A DNA stretch of 5,639 bases from Bacteroidales bacterium UBA7574 (GTDB taxonomy: Bacteria > Bacteroidota > Bacteroidia > Bacteroidales > Paludibacteraceae): positions 5,059-10,697 of the forward strand of contig DLLA01000165.1 in assembly GCA_002479035.1 (NCBI GenBank), given 5' to 3'. Each line of letters begins with the position of its first letter. The stretch's first letter is position 1. The notes beneath the pieces are model-generated. The model worked only from the letters and a program-made list of their open reading frames with translations. It was not told the origin of the DNA and did no database searches. Made by a program: the position numbers and the translations under genes. Shown piece by piece: positions 1 to 5,617 of the stretch.

Positions 1-316
1 CGGCATAACTCATACCTGCTACTACGATTAGGGCATAAGTGCGTGTGTATTGCGACACCAGTTCTTCGACAAGTTTCTTTCCTGCGGCAGAGCCTTCACT
101 GCCTTCGAGGACTTTATTAAACTGCGACTCAATGGCTATCCGCCCCTTATCGGAAACTGCATAGCCGATTGATGAACGCAGGTTACCCGTGTGGTCTATC
201 CAACTTTCTGCAGCCGACCTGTCACGTATGCGCAAAACGCATTTCTCACCCAAGTAGGACAAGACTCTAATAATCTCCTCGCTAATTATCTTTGCAACAT
301 TGTCATAGTATGCCAC
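1..316 (-). CDS. HK97 gp10-like neck / tail-completion protein, N-terminal part (runs off the window)
   Basis: This minus-strand frame stays open from the TGA at 400-398 to the window edge, so the C-terminus is missing. The visible translation contains HTGNLRSSIGY and, near the edge, YALIVVAGMSYA. A TGNLRxSI motif followed by a hydrophobic VxAGxxYA strand is typical of the HK97 gp10-like family, which bridges the head-tail connector and the tail in siphoviruses. Its position, third after the major capsid gene and directly behind a head-closure-type gene, supports this. The start is uncertain. There is no ATG in the frame, and GTG at 316 is the only conventional start. However, family-like sequence (GIGIKSNFTPTAI) continues upstream of it, and an ATA at 346-344 overlaps the previous stop and has AAAGG seven bases upstream. 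Translation may therefore begin near 346. The family call is fairly firm; the exact structural role is inferred. Confidence 0.72.
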   Translation of the reverse strand, partial: MAYYDNVAKIISEEIIRVLSYLGEKCVLRIRDRSAAESWIDHTGNLRSSIGYAVSDKGRIAIESQFNKVLEGSEGSAAGKKLVEELVSQYTRTYALIVVAGMSYA

Positions 317-342
317 TATTGCAGTTGGGGTGAAATTGCTTT

Positions 343-678
343 TTATACCAATACCTTTGCTTGCATCTGATAACGTGTGAAACCAAGAACGGAAAAATCA
401 TGGTAAACAGGCTCTCCGTTTTCGTACATTACCAGTCTTACATGCTCACCAATATGATAGGTGCGGCATCTCTTGTCAAGGTAGATTGTGAATGTGTAGG
501 TCTTCTTCTCCCCGTCCTCAAACTGACGTTCATTAGCCTTGCCTGCGGAAACCGCATCGCACGGCTCCTCTGTATCAATCTCCTCAACACCCTCTACCCA
601 ATCACCATTCTCATCACGATAAGGCGGAGCGGTCTTGAAAGACTGTAGTTTGAATTGTTTGAGAGTTAGGACTGACAT
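343..678 (-). CDS. putative head-closure (stopper) / head-tail adaptor protein
   Basis: A 111-residue soluble protein with no signal peptide or membrane segment. It starts at ATG 678-676 and ends at TAA 345-343. The N-terminal third (YRDENGDWVEGVEEID) is charged. It is followed by alternating beta-type stretches (KKTYTFTIYLD, EHVRLVMYENGEPVYHDFSV), as expected for the small beta-barrel proteins that close the connector after DNA packaging (HK97 gp7, SPP1 gp16 and lambda FII classes). The context agrees: it sits second after the major capsid gene, between a connector-type gene and a gp10-like gene. It overlaps the preceding gene by 13 bases in another frame, which suggests coupled translation. 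The fold and role are inferred from length, secondary-structure pattern and gene order; no diagnostic catalytic or binding motif is visible. It could instead be a minor tail-joining protein. Confidence 0.6.
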   Translation of the reverse strand: MSVLTLKQFKLQSFKTAPPYRDENGDWVEGVEEIDTEEPCDAVSAGKANERQFEDGEKKTYTFTIYLDKRCRTYHIGEHVRLVMYENGEPVYHDFSVLGFTRYQMQAKVLV

Positions 679-1001
679 GCTGCACTACCCAAATAGACCA
701 TAGGCTTCTCCCCCAATGCCACAGGCTGTTCGCCAATCTTGTTATATAAAGTATTAACCTTTTTGAGGATAATATCCCTATCCGCAAGGCTGAACGACTT
801 GTCTGCTTCATTGAAATTCGGAGCCTCAATCAGAGAATACAAACAGTCAGCAGTCGCACCGATAAACTCGTCGGAGCGGAGGATTTCTTGAGTGATTTCG
901 TCCTCTCCGTCCAACCCGCGGGCAAGGATTTTGTTATCGACAAAACCGTCACTAATCGGATAATGTATCTCATCTATCAATGCCTGCTTAACTGTTCTCA
1001 T
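666..1001 (-). CDS. putative head-tail connector (adaptor) protein
   Basis: A 111-residue protein beginning MRTVKQALIDEIHYPI. It is acidic in the middle (LDGEDEITQEILRSDEF) and probably mostly helical, including the stretch ADRDIILKKVNTLYNKIG near residues 73-90. It is the first gene after the major capsid protein, the slot occupied by the alpha-helical gp6/gp15-type adaptor that docks onto the portal ring in HK97- and SPP1-like phages. The N-terminus resembles a protein of unknown function common in Bacteroides phages (possibly the DUF6706 group), but I recognise this only from memory. The start ATG is 20 bases after the capsid stop and has no clear Shine-Dalgarno site. The last 13 bases overlap the next gene. 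The coding call is strong; the function rests mainly on position. Confidence 0.62.
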   Translation of the reverse strand: MRTVKQALIDEIHYPISDGFVDNKILARGLDGEDEITQEILRSDEFIGATADCLYSLIEAPNFNEADKSFSLADRDIILKKVNTLYNKIGEQPVALGEKPMVYLGSAACQS

Positions 1002-1021
1002 ATCACTTTAGATTTCAACGT

Positions 1022-2317
1022 TTACGCTTTAGCACTTGCAATGGCTGCCATCAAGCCGGCCTCTTGCTCGTCGCTCAATTTGTTGATTGCCTTAATTACA
1101 GCCGCGTCTGTTGCATTGGCACGTACACTTACGCCTTCAATGGCATTGAGAGCGGCGATAACAGCAGACTTGGTGTACTTGTTACCTTTGATGGTGATGT
1201 ACTGGTCTGTCGAGTCGCTTTTCTCCGCGTCCTCATCTACTGCCTCGGCATCGTCGAGGTCGAGCATGTAGATTTGGTCAACATTCTCAAGCACAGGCAG
1301 CACAAGCGCTTGACCTGCTGTGATTTCTTGGAACGGGTCGGTCTCGCGATACCTCGAAATAAGTTTGTACTGGTCTATCGTTTGGTACGATACGCCATCT
1401 ACACCCTTACGAGCCTCTACAAGAGTACTCCATACCAAAGCACCCAAATCCTCCGTGGTCAGATAGATGATGTGCTTTGCGTTGAACGGCTTGACGGTAG
1501 TCTGTACGCCATTCTTCTCAATACGCACGGGACGGTCTATCTTGAGGAACGTGATGCCATTGTTGTCATCAGCAAATGCCTCGTCAAAGGCTTTTGCAGT
1601 AGGCACAGGCAGATTGCTTGCGTCTGTGAATACCAGACCACGGTAGTTGGCTACCAACTCCTTAGCCCATTGCGTCTGACGCAACTTGTTGTAGGTGGAG
1701 AGAGCAATGGCAATTCTCGTAATAGCGTTGCCGTCATCACTTGCCTTTGCAATAGGACGACGAATGTCATCATACGAGATAGCGTCCTTGTCCTCCACGC
1801 CAAACTTATTGTCGTCCAAGAAACCGAAGTTTACGCGCAAGCCGACACCAGTGTTGTCTGCGTCCTCAACAAGGATAACGCCGTCGGACAAAGCCTTCAG
1901 GAAGTTGTACTCGTTCTTCTCGTCAATACCGACGGAGCAAGCGAGTGCGTCGTCCACAAGACGCTTTGCAATGTCGTTAAACTTGGCATTCTGCGCAATC
2001 ATAATGTTGAGAGCATTCAGTTGCGTCTCGCGCATGACTTTCTTCATGCCGACTTTCGGCAATACACCGGAAGCGACTTGGATACGGTCGCGCTTCTTGA
2101 GGGGAAGCGGGGAGTCCATTGCTACCATGTCAGCAGCAACGAAGTTCGTGTTTACGGTCGCACTGTCCCACTTCTGGTCAGCCGAATACTCGGGGCGGAG
2201 CATCGTCTTATGATAGTAGGTGAGATTAGCATTGCGCTTCTCATTGACAGTGGTGATGATACGTTGCAATTTCGGGAACACCCGATTAGCATACTCTGCA
2301 AAAAGTGAAGGTTGCAT
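1022..2317 (-). CDS. major capsid protein (lambda gpE-like / HK97 fold)
   Basis: A 431-residue protein that should form the icosahedral head shell. The N-terminal region (MQPSLFAEYANRVFPKL) is followed by a segment near residues 68-92 (DSPLPLKKRDRI, ASGVLPKVGMKKV) of the kind found in capsid proteins related to lambda gpE. Residues 97-128 look like the long spine helix, and the core ends near residue 350 with GQALVLPVLENVDQIYML. After an acidic linker (about 352-368) there is an additional C-terminal domain of about 60 residues (371-431). The gene follows a decoration-type gene, as gpE follows gpD in lambda, and precedes neck genes. Translation starts at ATG 2317-2315, nine bases after an AAGGAG Shine-Dalgarno site, the strongest in the window, fitting an abundant product. 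No frameshift is seen. Another HK97-fold subfamily remains possible. Confidence 0.88.
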   Translation of the reverse strand: MQPSLFAEYANRVFPKLQRIITTVNEKRNANLTYYHKTMLRPEYSADQKWDSATVNTNFVAADMVAMDSPLPLKKRDRIQVASGVLPKVGMKKVMRETQLNALNIMIAQNAKFNDIAKRLVDDALACSVGIDEKNEYNFLKALSDGVILVEDADNTGVGLRVNFGFLDDNKFGVEDKDAISYDDIRRPIAKASDDGNAITRIAIALSTYNKLRQTQWAKELVANYRGLVFTDASNLPVPTAKAFDEAFADDNNGITFLKIDRPVRIEKNGVQTTVKPFNAKHIIYLTTEDLGALVWSTLVEARKGVDGVSYQTIDQYKLISRYRETDPFQEITAGQALVLPVLENVDQIYMLDLDDAEAVDEDAEKSDSTDQYITIKGNKYTKSAVIAALNAIEGVSVRANATDAAVIKAINKLSDEQEAGLMAAIASAKA

Positions 2318-2325
2318 AATTTAGG

Positions 2326-2333
2326 TCTCCTTT
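2326..2333 (-). promoter_or_regulatory. strong Shine-Dalgarno site of the major capsid gene
   Basis: On the minus strand AAAGGAGA reads just upstream of the capsid ATG, with nine bases between GGAG and the start. It lies immediately after the TAA of the preceding gene and fixes the start at 2317. Other genes in the window have at best AAAGG or A-rich leaders. Confidence 0.8.
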
Positions 2334-2335
2334 CT

Positions 2336-2740
2336 TTAGTCGTGCATAAATGCAATCATAGGCAACGCCGTCTTCACTGCGGTGAGCATATCACCCGTGA
2401 TAGGATAAGGCATAGCCTTGTCGTTGATTTCACCTGCGTACATAATGCCTACCATAGCGCGGGAGGCGGGTACGCTGTTTACTACGAAGCCAACATACTC
2501 GTGGCTTGCAGGCAAACTGCCATATGCAGTATTGCCGGAGTTCAAAGGCATAGGCTTGTAGATGTCATTCACAGTGTCGCGAATAACCACATGCCCAGCC
2601 CTTACTGCTGAAAGCGGGAAACTGGATGTGTCGAGTGTACGACCACCCTTAATCCCTGCACCATACTGACGGATAACAACGGAGTCCATTCCGTCGTCAA
2701 ACATCTCAGTAGGATTCGTCAAATCGGCTTTTGCACCCAT
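2336..2740 (-). CDS. putative capsid decoration (head-stabilising) protein
   Basis: A 134-residue protein rich in short beta-type segments and glycine/proline turns, with no membrane segment. Residues 46-66 (VRAGHVVIRDT, then a YKPMP turn) and 82-116 (YVGFVVNSVPASRAMVGIMY, then AGEIN and PYPIT) follow the pattern of small trimeric decoration proteins of the lambda gpD type: an added-value loop, a Y-x-P turn, a strand with V/G repeats, then a helix leading to the C-terminus (MLTAVKTALPMIAFMHD). In lambda the corresponding gene lies directly before the major capsid gene, as here. It starts at ATG 2740-2738, 18 bases after the scaffold stop, behind an A-rich leader (AAAAGAA). The role is inferred from pattern and position; a head fibre or other capsid accessory protein is the main alternative. 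Confidence 0.62.
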   Translation of the reverse strand: MGAKADLTNPTEMFDDGMDSVVIRQYGAGIKGGRTLDTSSFPLSAVRAGHVVIRDTVNDIYKPMPLNSGNTAYGSLPASHEYVGFVVNSVPASRAMVGIMYAGEINDKAMPYPITGDMLTAVKTALPMIAFMHD

Positions 2741-2758
2741 ATTCTTTTAGTGGTTTAA

Positions 2759-3433
2759 TCAGAACAGACCCGCCACCTCGTCTGCTTCTGCATCGGTTAG
2801 TTCTTTCTTTTGCGCGCCCTTGCTACCTGCGGATGGCGGTGCTCCCAAAGTCGATAAACCTTGGTCTGCACGTTCTTGGTTGTAGGACTTGAGGTCTTCC
2901 TGCGCATCAGCAAGGAACTCTTCAAACTCGGCATCGTCTTTGAAAGACATGCGGTCAAAAGATTTCAGCAGGCTTTCACCATACTTACCAGAGTCTTTCA
3001 GAACACTTTCCAAACGTCCGCGACGACTTGCGGTTGCTTTTTCAGTCTGCATTGCTGCAAGTTCCTGTCTCATCTGGTTGTTAGCATCAATGATTGCCTG
3101 CGCCCACGCGGGAACACTATCGTCTCCGTCTTTCTTCGTCTTGCCCTTGTCGTCACCATCTTGCGGGTCTTTCTCATCACCGTCTTTGACGGGGTGAGAC
3201 TTCTTCCACTCGTTGATTACTCGGCTCGACGCTTTCTGACTGAGTTTGAGGAATGGTAACGCAGCATCTACTGCTTTCGATACGGCTTCTGCTACTTCCT
3301 CCTCCGAGGCTGTTTCGTCGATGGTGAGATTGCCGGAGATGTTTTCGGCAGCACTCTCTACTTCATCACCACTAAACCCGAGTGCCTTCGTCTTCGGTTT
3401 TAGGTCTTTTAAGACTAATGCTTTTATATCCAT
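2759..3433 (-). CDS. putative capsid scaffolding protein
   Basis: A 224-residue, highly charged, low-complexity protein. It has an N-terminal helical segment (MDIKALVLKDLKPKTKALGF), an acidic stretch near 43-57, a very hydrophilic Asp/Lys/Gly linker at about 83-106 (DGDEKDPQDGDDKGKTKKDG), a predicted amphipathic helix at about 107-135 (WAQAIIDANNQMRQELAAMQ), and a basic patch ASRRGR followed by helical segments. This composition, and its place just upstream of the capsid genes, fit a phage scaffolding protein that templates prohead assembly. No protease catalytic motif is visible. I chose ATG 3433-3431 because the frame's earlier ATG (3556) would place the start inside the terminator of terL and upstream of this operon's promoter. 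That upstream part reads as cysteine-rich, non-protein-like sequence. No Shine-Dalgarno site is obvious; the leader should be about 20 bases. Confidence 0.7.
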   Translation of the reverse strand: MDIKALVLKDLKPKTKALGFSGDEVESAAENISGNLTIDETASEEEVAEAVSKAVDAALPFLKLSQKASSRVINEWKKSHPVKDGDEKDPQDGDDKGKTKKDGDDSVPAWAQAIIDANNQMRQELAAMQTEKATASRRGRLESVLKDSGKYGESLLKSFDRMSFKDDAEFEEFLADAQEDLKSYNQERADQGLSTLGAPPSAGSKGAQKKELTDAEADEVAGLF

Positions 3434-3460
3434 ACAAAATGTTAGTTTTGAAAAACGCCA

Positions 3461-3491
3461 CAAAGGTACTATGACGTATTTATTATTCAAA
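3461..3491 (-). promoter_or_regulatory. Bacteroidetes-type promoter of the head operon
   Basis: On the minus strand a -33 TTTG (3491-3488) is followed after exactly 19 bases by TACCTTTG (3468-3461), a full match to the Bacteroidetes primary-sigma consensus TAnnTTTG. Transcription should start near 3454, about 20 bases before the scaffold ATG. The extended -33 region AAGTGTTTGAA is shared with the terS promoter. Confidence 0.85.
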
Positions 3492-3526
3492 CACTTTTGC
3501 AAGAAAAAAATGACTTGACAATACAT

Positions 3527-3563
3527 AAAAAAGCAGATATGGAGTTTTTGCCACATCTGCTTT
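3527..3563 (-). terminator. rho-independent terminator after terL
   Basis: A 13-bp stem is formed by 3551-3563 and 3530-3542 around an 8-base loop, followed on the minus strand by T residues (3532-3527 read as a run of six). The one non-Watson-Crick position is G-U when read as minus-strand RNA but A-C when read as plus-strand RNA, so the element works best on the minus strand. It begins 22 bases after the terL stop and should separate packaging from head transcription. Confidence 0.85.
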
Positions 3564-3585
3564 AGTGTTATATTCGTAGTGGAGA

Positions 3586-5100
3586 TTACAAAAACATCTT
3601 CATAATCTCATCATCAGGCATATAGTTGCCATCATGCGGATAGAATGTGTTGGCGAGAGCGTCCATGTAGTCGGGAGAGCGTTTAATCTTCTTCTTGATG
3701 TCATCTTTCTTTTCTATGGCAATAGCCCCATTGCTCATAAAGAGCCATTTGGTAGATGTACACTCCTCCATCAGTTTCTCACAAGGCGGTAATGCTGCCC
3801 CAAAACCGTTTTTCGGATTGAGCCAATCACGTAATGCCCAATAGCAATAAGCACGCATATTGGCAAAGGAATACTCACCTGTGATGTCGTGCAGTTTATT
3901 CGCCCCTTCCGAATACTTGCACGAATAAGCGTTTTTGTAGTCCAACTCCTGCAAGCGGGAGAATACGCCAGCCCCCTCGCCTATCGTATCAATAAATGCC
4001 TTTGCTTTCTTATCTCGCAGATAGGGAGTAATCATTCCAACAACGTGCATGTGGTCGGCATGTCCTGCGGACTGATGTACCTTAATCTCATCTACATAAT
4101 TGCCATAACGTGGTACAAGCACACTACTATCGCGCCCCATGCCAGCCACATCAACCCCGAGACGGCATTTCTTTGTAGGCGTATAGCCTTCTGCTTGCAG
4201 TTCGTTCCAACGTTCATTGGCAATCTGTATCCACTCGTAAGGTATAAGAGAGTCCTCCGATACTTTTGGAAACATTCCGAGCACCTTGACACGGAATAGG
4301 TCGTTAGGGCGATACAACTTGCCCTCCCACGTGAAATCTCCTTCTCCTTCGTTAAAGTCAGACGCTTGTATCAAACTGCACCACGTCTTCACCTTATCAC
4401 TAACCCAATCGTAATCCACTTGACCGGGAATGACATTCTGCTTTGACACGACATTCTCGGCATTGAGCGAACTCAATCGGAATTTGACAAAACGGTCTGA
4501 CTGCATTGCTTTCGCAGCATAGCCAGTTGTCACGTTTGGATTGAATACGATAAGCAGACGCGAATTACCCTGCAAGTTACCCTCTATGGCGTTATAGGTG
4601 ATGTCGGATATACCTGTTGCCTCTGTAACAATGAACATCGTATTAACAGCGTGGAAACCAGACCAAGCCTCGGTGTTGTCTTCGGCGGACTTAAAGCCTG
4701 TCAGATACCACTCCTCATAGTCTGTACGAATGCCTGACGACAACAATCTACCGGGCAGAAACGCTGCTTTCTTATACAATCGCGAAATCTCAGGTATCAT
4801 AATATCCGTTACCTGCCGCCCTGTTGGCGCAGTCATGGCAACTTTCGTATTTTTGCAAAGATTGCCTTTACTATCGAACTCGGGAGTGAGGTATAGGAAG
4901 CACATGGCAGCACAGGCGGAGATGTAGTCCTTGCCTCTTGCCGTACCAGAAGAAACAGCAACCATCTTGTTGTGCTGAACTGCACTCAAAATGGCTTGCT
5001 GCTCCTTGTCAAGTCGCGCATGCAATACGTCGCTGGCAAATGTATTCCAATCATTCCGCCAACGCCGCATATACATTTGTGCCTTCTCGCGTTCTGTCAT
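3586..5100 (-). CDS. terL: terminase large subunit (packaging ATPase and nuclease)
   Basis: A 504-residue protein of normal TerL length. It drives ATP-dependent DNA packaging at the portal and cuts the concatemer. The N-terminal ATPase has a Walker A-type loop SSGTARGKD (residues 50-58), a Walker B-type strand MFIVTEA (155-161) with Glu160 as probable catalytic carboxylate, and a coupling motif LLIVFNPN (182-189). The C-terminal RNase H-like nuclease shows DVAGMGRDSS (Asp317, Asp324), FIDTIGEGAGVF (Asp371) and the late motif SPDYMDAL (Asp480), so the expected metal-binding acidic residues appear present. Walker A ends in Asp rather than Ser/Thr, and Walker B has Thr where Asp is usual; both may be normal for this Bacteroidales phage subfamily. 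It starts four bases inside the terS stop (ATGA), pointing to translational coupling, and is followed by a strong terminator. Confidence 0.95.
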   Translation of the reverse strand: MTEREKAQMYMRRWRNDWNTFASDVLHARLDKEQQAILSAVQHNKMVAVSSGTARGKDYISACAAMCFLYLTPEFDSKGNLCKNTKVAMTAPTGRQVTDIMIPEISRLYKKAAFLPGRLLSSGIRTDYEEWYLTGFKSAEDNTEAWSGFHAVNTMFIVTEATGISDITYNAIEGNLQGNSRLLIVFNPNVTTGYAAKAMQSDRFVKFRLSSLNAENVVSKQNVIPGQVDYDWVSDKVKTWCSLIQASDFNEGEGDFTWEGKLYRPNDLFRVKVLGMFPKVSEDSLIPYEWIQIANERWNELQAEGYTPTKKCRLGVDVAGMGRDSSVLVPRYGNYVDEIKVHQSAGHADHMHVVGMITPYLRDKKAKAFIDTIGEGAGVFSRLQELDYKNAYSCKYSEGANKLHDITGEYSFANMRAYCYWALRDWLNPKNGFGAALPPCEKLMEECTSTKWLFMSNGAIAIEKKDDIKKKIKRSPDYMDALANTFYPHDGNYMPDDEIMKMFL

Positions 5101-5486
5101 TCTTTTACATCATTGGGCAATGATTTCATCAAGTCCAAGAACGGATTAGGGTCTATCTTCTGCTCTAATGCCTCTATGTACCCACGTTTTTTGCCCTTTG
5201 TCTTGAGGAAAAAGAATATAGACGCTTCCTTACCCTCTTTGATATTCTCTTGAAGTTGCGTTTCGGCGAAATCCAACAAAGAATCTTGCTCAAGTTCCAC
5301 TTCCTCCCTGAAAGTAGGATTATTCTCAAGCCACTTGTAATAAGCACGACGGCTGATGGCAACAGCCTTGCATGTCGCAGTCACATTACACGCACAACGA
5401 GAAGTAAAAGCCTCCAAGAACAACTTCTGTTTTTTGTTCAGTTTCTTTGATACCTTATCTACCGCATCTTCTTTGTTTTTGCTCAT
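5097..5486 (-). CDS. terS: terminase small subunit
   Basis: A 129-residue protein, typical for TerS, which binds the packaging site on phage DNA and hands it to TerL. A basic N-terminus (KVSKKLNKKQKLFLEAF) leads into a helix-turn-helix-like segment (about 33-55, CNVTATCKAVAISRRAYYKW), as in TerS proteins that recruit DNA through a homeodomain-like fold. The following acidic helix (57-85) and the short C-terminal tail probably mediate ring assembly and contact with TerL. The start is ATG 5486. The frame's earlier ATG at 5546 lies upstream of the promoter, so it could not be on the mRNA; its 20-residue extension is also hydrophobic and unlike TerS. AAAGG lies close before the chosen start. The gene overlaps terL by four bases. 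Identification rests on the HTH, size and adjacency to terL. Confidence 0.87.
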   Translation of the reverse strand: MSKNKEDAVDKVSKKLNKKQKLFLEAFTSRCACNVTATCKAVAISRRAYYKWLENNPTFREEVELEQDSLLDFAETQLQENIKEGKEASIFFFLKTKGKKRGYIEALEQKIDPNPFLDLMKSLPNDVKE

Positions 5487-5512
5487 AACCTTTGCTATTA
5501 AACTTAACGCTG

Positions 5513-5543
5513 CAAAGGTACACAATAATGCTTTGTTTTCAAA
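5513..5543 (-). promoter_or_regulatory. Bacteroidetes-type promoter of the terminase operon
   Basis: On the minus strand TTTG (5543-5540) and TACCTTTG (5520-5513) are separated by exactly 19 bases, a full consensus match. The expected transcript starts near 5506, about 20 bases before the terS ATG. The -33 flank (AAGTGTTTGAA) and the -7 flank (GTACCTTTG) are identical to those of the scaffold promoter. Confidence 0.85.
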
Positions 5544-5617
5544 CACTTATTGACAAAATAAGCAATTAAGTTCGTGATATTTGGCAGAAACGATGCATTT
5601 CTATTCCCGTAAAGTAC

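Noticed and set aside
343..352. Programmed frameshift joining the head-closure and gp10-like genes
   Set aside because: The second frame is -1 relative to the first, but no canonical X XXY YYZ slippery heptamer lies before the TAA, and these two proteins are normally separate. Overlapping start or reinitiation is simpler.
352..359. TACCTTTG on the plus strand, a -7 promoter element
   Set aside because: No TTTG occurs 19 bases upstream, it lies within coding sequence, and no plus-strand gene follows. The same applies to the copy at 1183-1190 inside the capsid gene.
1064..2308. A 414-codon open frame on the plus strand, antisense to the capsid gene
   Set aside because: It mirrors the capsid gene almost exactly, its translation is cysteine- and valine-rich without a recognisable domain, and the capsid protein on the other strand is convincing. 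It is a codon-usage shadow.
3515..3545. TTGACA on the plus strand followed by a TAT-like hexamer, resembling an E. coli sigma-70 promoter
   Set aside because: The -10 match is poor, it sits in the terminator stem, it would drive antisense transcription of terL, and Bacteroidetes use a different consensus.
3434..3556. N-terminal extension of the scaffold gene to ATG 3556
   Set aside because: It would start inside the terL terminator and upstream of the consensus promoter, and the extension is hydrophobic and cysteine-rich, unlike the rest of the protein.
5487..5546. N-terminal extension of terS to ATG 5546, which would look like a signal peptide
   Set aside because: The ATG lies upstream of the -33 and -7 elements, so it would not be transcribed from this promoter; TerS acts in the cytoplasm and needs no signal peptide.
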